From: Gemmatimonadota bacterium
GTDB lineage: Bacteria; Gemmatimonadota; Gemmatimonadetes; Gemmatimonadales; GWC2-71-9
Direction of reading: 5' to 3'
Assembly: GCA_020351775.1 (NCBI GenBank)
Contig: CP070666.1
Span: 3,297,180-3,361,179 of the forward strand
DNA: 64,000 bases
Part shown: in pieces, positions 63,332-64,000 of the stretch
How the letters are laid out: each line of letters opens with the position of its first letter
How positions within the stretch are numbered: the first letter of the stretch is position 1
Notes under the pieces: generated by a model
Databases searched by the model: none
What the model was told of the DNA's origin: nothing
The model's input: the letters and a program-made list of their open reading frames with translations, nothing else
Program-made: the position numbers and the translations under genes

Positions 63332-63861
63332 TCATCTCACTAATAGCAGCGGTGGCCGAGAACCGGATCATCGGCGCAGGCAGCGCTCTTCCGTGGCACC
63401 TGCCGGCTGACATGCGCCATTTCAAGGAACTGACCACTGGGCACACGGTGATAATGGGACGCAAGACGTTCGAGACCCTCAACAAACCGCTGCCCCGCCG
63501 TCGCAACGTGATCATAACCAGAGATCGAGACTACCATCCTGGCGGTGTGAGCGTCGCCCACACGCTGTCCGAGGCACTGAGTCTCGCCGCAGGTGAGAGG
63601 GAGGTGTTTGTGGCGGGCGGCGGTGAGATCTACCGCCTTGCGCTCCCACACGCGAACCGTCTCTATCTAACGGTGGTGCATGCCGACTTCGAGGGCGACA
63701 CACTGTTCCCGGAGATCGATTGGACCGAGTGGACGCTGCTAGAGGAAGAAAGGCATGAGGCGGACGAGAATCATGCCTTTTCGTTTTCGTTCAAGTGCTT
63801 CCAACGAGTGGACAAACGGCTCGTGTCGTCGATCCGACACGAGCCGTCAATCGAAGCCTAA
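63331..63861 (+). CDS. folA: Dihydrofolate reductase, apparent AUC start
   Basis: A 176-aa NADPH-dependent enzyme that regenerates tetrahydrofolate after ThyA. Motifs are ISLIAAVAENRIIG, ALPWHLPADMRHFKEL, VIMGRKTFETL and FVAGGGEIYRLAL. No canonical start gives this N-terminus: GTG 63349 loses the first strand and upstream ones lie in thyA. ATC 63331 gives MISLIAAVAENRIIG, matching E. coli DHFR, overlaps the thyA TAA by one base and follows AAAGGTGG by about 7; ATA 63328 is the alternative. Coupled reinitiation is likely. The last 16 residues extend past the usual end. Confidence 0.9.
   Translation: MISLIAAVAENRIIGAGSALPWHLPADMRHFKELTTGHTVIMGRKTFETLNKPLPRRRNVIITRDRDYHPGGVSVAHTLSEALSLAAGEREVFVAGGGEIYRLALPHANRLYLTVVHADFEGDTLFPEIDWTEWTLLEEERHEADENHAFSFSFKCFQRVDKRLVSSIRHEPSIEA
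63816..63847. terminator. Strong hairpin at the folA end, probable terminator of convergent genes
   Basis: ACGGCTCGTGTCG (63816-63828), loop TCGATC and CGACACGAGCCGT (63835-63847) form a perfect 13-bp stem inside the last codons of folA. On the minus strand it is followed by TTTGTCC, so it may also terminate the EF-G gene. Codons of the stem give the unusual tail of the DHFR. Confidence 0.6.
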
Positions 63862-63868
63862 CCGCAGG

Positions 63869-64000
63869 TCAACCCTTCGCAGCCTCCTCCTCTTCCCGCT
63901 TCCGCTCGGCGATGATCCTCTCTGCCACGTCAGGTGGAACCTCTTGATAGCTCGAGAACTCCCAGCGGAACGTTCCTCGCCCGTGTGTCATCGAGTGCAG
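63869..64000 (-). CDS. fusA: C-terminal end of elongation factor G (truncated by the window)
   Basis: The last 43 residues of an EF-G run in from the right edge: [20 protein letters not shown], then [18 protein letters not shown] and a stop at 63869. The MTHGRGTF block and EVP-DVAE-II are typical of the end of EF-G domain V, which helps translocate tRNA and mRNA on the ribosome. The Trp after FR and the Glu-rich tail suggest the fusA2-like branch, but this is not certain. It converges on folA and shares a hairpin with it. Confidence 0.88.
   Translation of the reverse strand: MHSMTHGRGTFRWEFSSYQEVPPDVAERIIAERKREEEEAAKG

Noticed and set aside
62537-63861. A fused ThyA-DHFR protein as in protists
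   Set aside because: The thyA frame ends in TAA and DHFR lies in another frame; they are two proteins.

Overview
The window reads as one chromosomal segment of a Gram-negative, fairly GC-rich, free-living bacterium. The gene repertoire includes secreted M14 and M1 peptidases, a Tat-exported asparaginase, BlaI/M56 regulation, PadR, PDZ proteins with an ECF sigma factor, Big_2/PD40 surface proteins, RND efflux and an RNase HI-like protein. From memory of similar gene sets I would place it in or near Gemmatimonadota; this is inference, because no rRNA gene is present. Most genes are housekeeping or envelope related. I see no phage, insertion sequence, CRISPR array, tRNA or rRNA.

Layout. 1-8.3 kb: a truncated gene end, a serine-hydrolase lipoprotein, small proteins, a frameshifted acetylesterase, an M14 peptidase, NTF2-like and VOC proteins, a PadR regulator and a DoxX protein. 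8.5-13.7 kb: a 916-aa M14 peptidase facing an ECF sigma / anti-sigma / PDZ operon. 13.9-18.5 kb: leuS divergent from a chemotaxis receptor. 18.6-22.2 kb: a minus-strand operon of GT2, nicotinate phosphoribosyltransferase, nicotinamidase-like protein and aminotransferase. 22.3-30.2 kb: Tat-exported asparaginase coupled to a beta-barrel protein, thioredoxin-fold protein, TetR regulator, M1 peptidase, NSS symporter and a lone E1-alpha dehydrogenase subunit. 30.3-36.4 kb: Ser/Thr kinase overlapping a REC-GAF-GGDEF cyclase, threonine dehydratase and gyrA. 36.4-38.3 kb: a structured noncoding stretch and a BlaI/M56 pair whose protease ends in a TonB-plug-like domain. 38.4-48.7 kb: a beta-propeller protein and an RND efflux operon (adaptor, TolC, two permeases). 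49-54.5 kb: a receiver-like HTH regulator, a small unknown, an alcohol dehydrogenase, an Ig/PD40 surface protein and a Lys/Arg-rich histone-like protein. 54.6-63.9 kb: an amidohydrolase broken at a run of nine G, then a ten-gene plus-strand operon. The window ends in the C-terminus of an EF-G facing the operon.

The ten-gene run (56.1-63.9 kb) is the most interesting unit. Gaps are 22 bases or less and several genes overlap. It starts with an RNase HI-like protein that appears to lack two of the four catalytic acids. It also holds the dTMP pathway (dCMP deaminase, ThyA, DHFR). Between these lies a membrane set: double zinc ribbon protein, SPFH/band 7 protein, two-helix membrane protein, lipoprotein, geranylgeranyl-reductase-like flavoprotein and squalene/phytoene synthase. 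SPFH proteins and polyisoprenoids are both linked to membrane microdomains elsewhere, so this may be a compact microdomain-building module; that link is a hypothesis.

Several genes seem to use rare start codons. The DHFR gene can only give a full N-terminus from ATC (or ATA) overlapping the thyA stop, and the broken acetylesterase only has a full signal peptide from ATT. Two genes carry single-base frameshifts, which may be real decay, phase variation (poly-G) or sequencing error.
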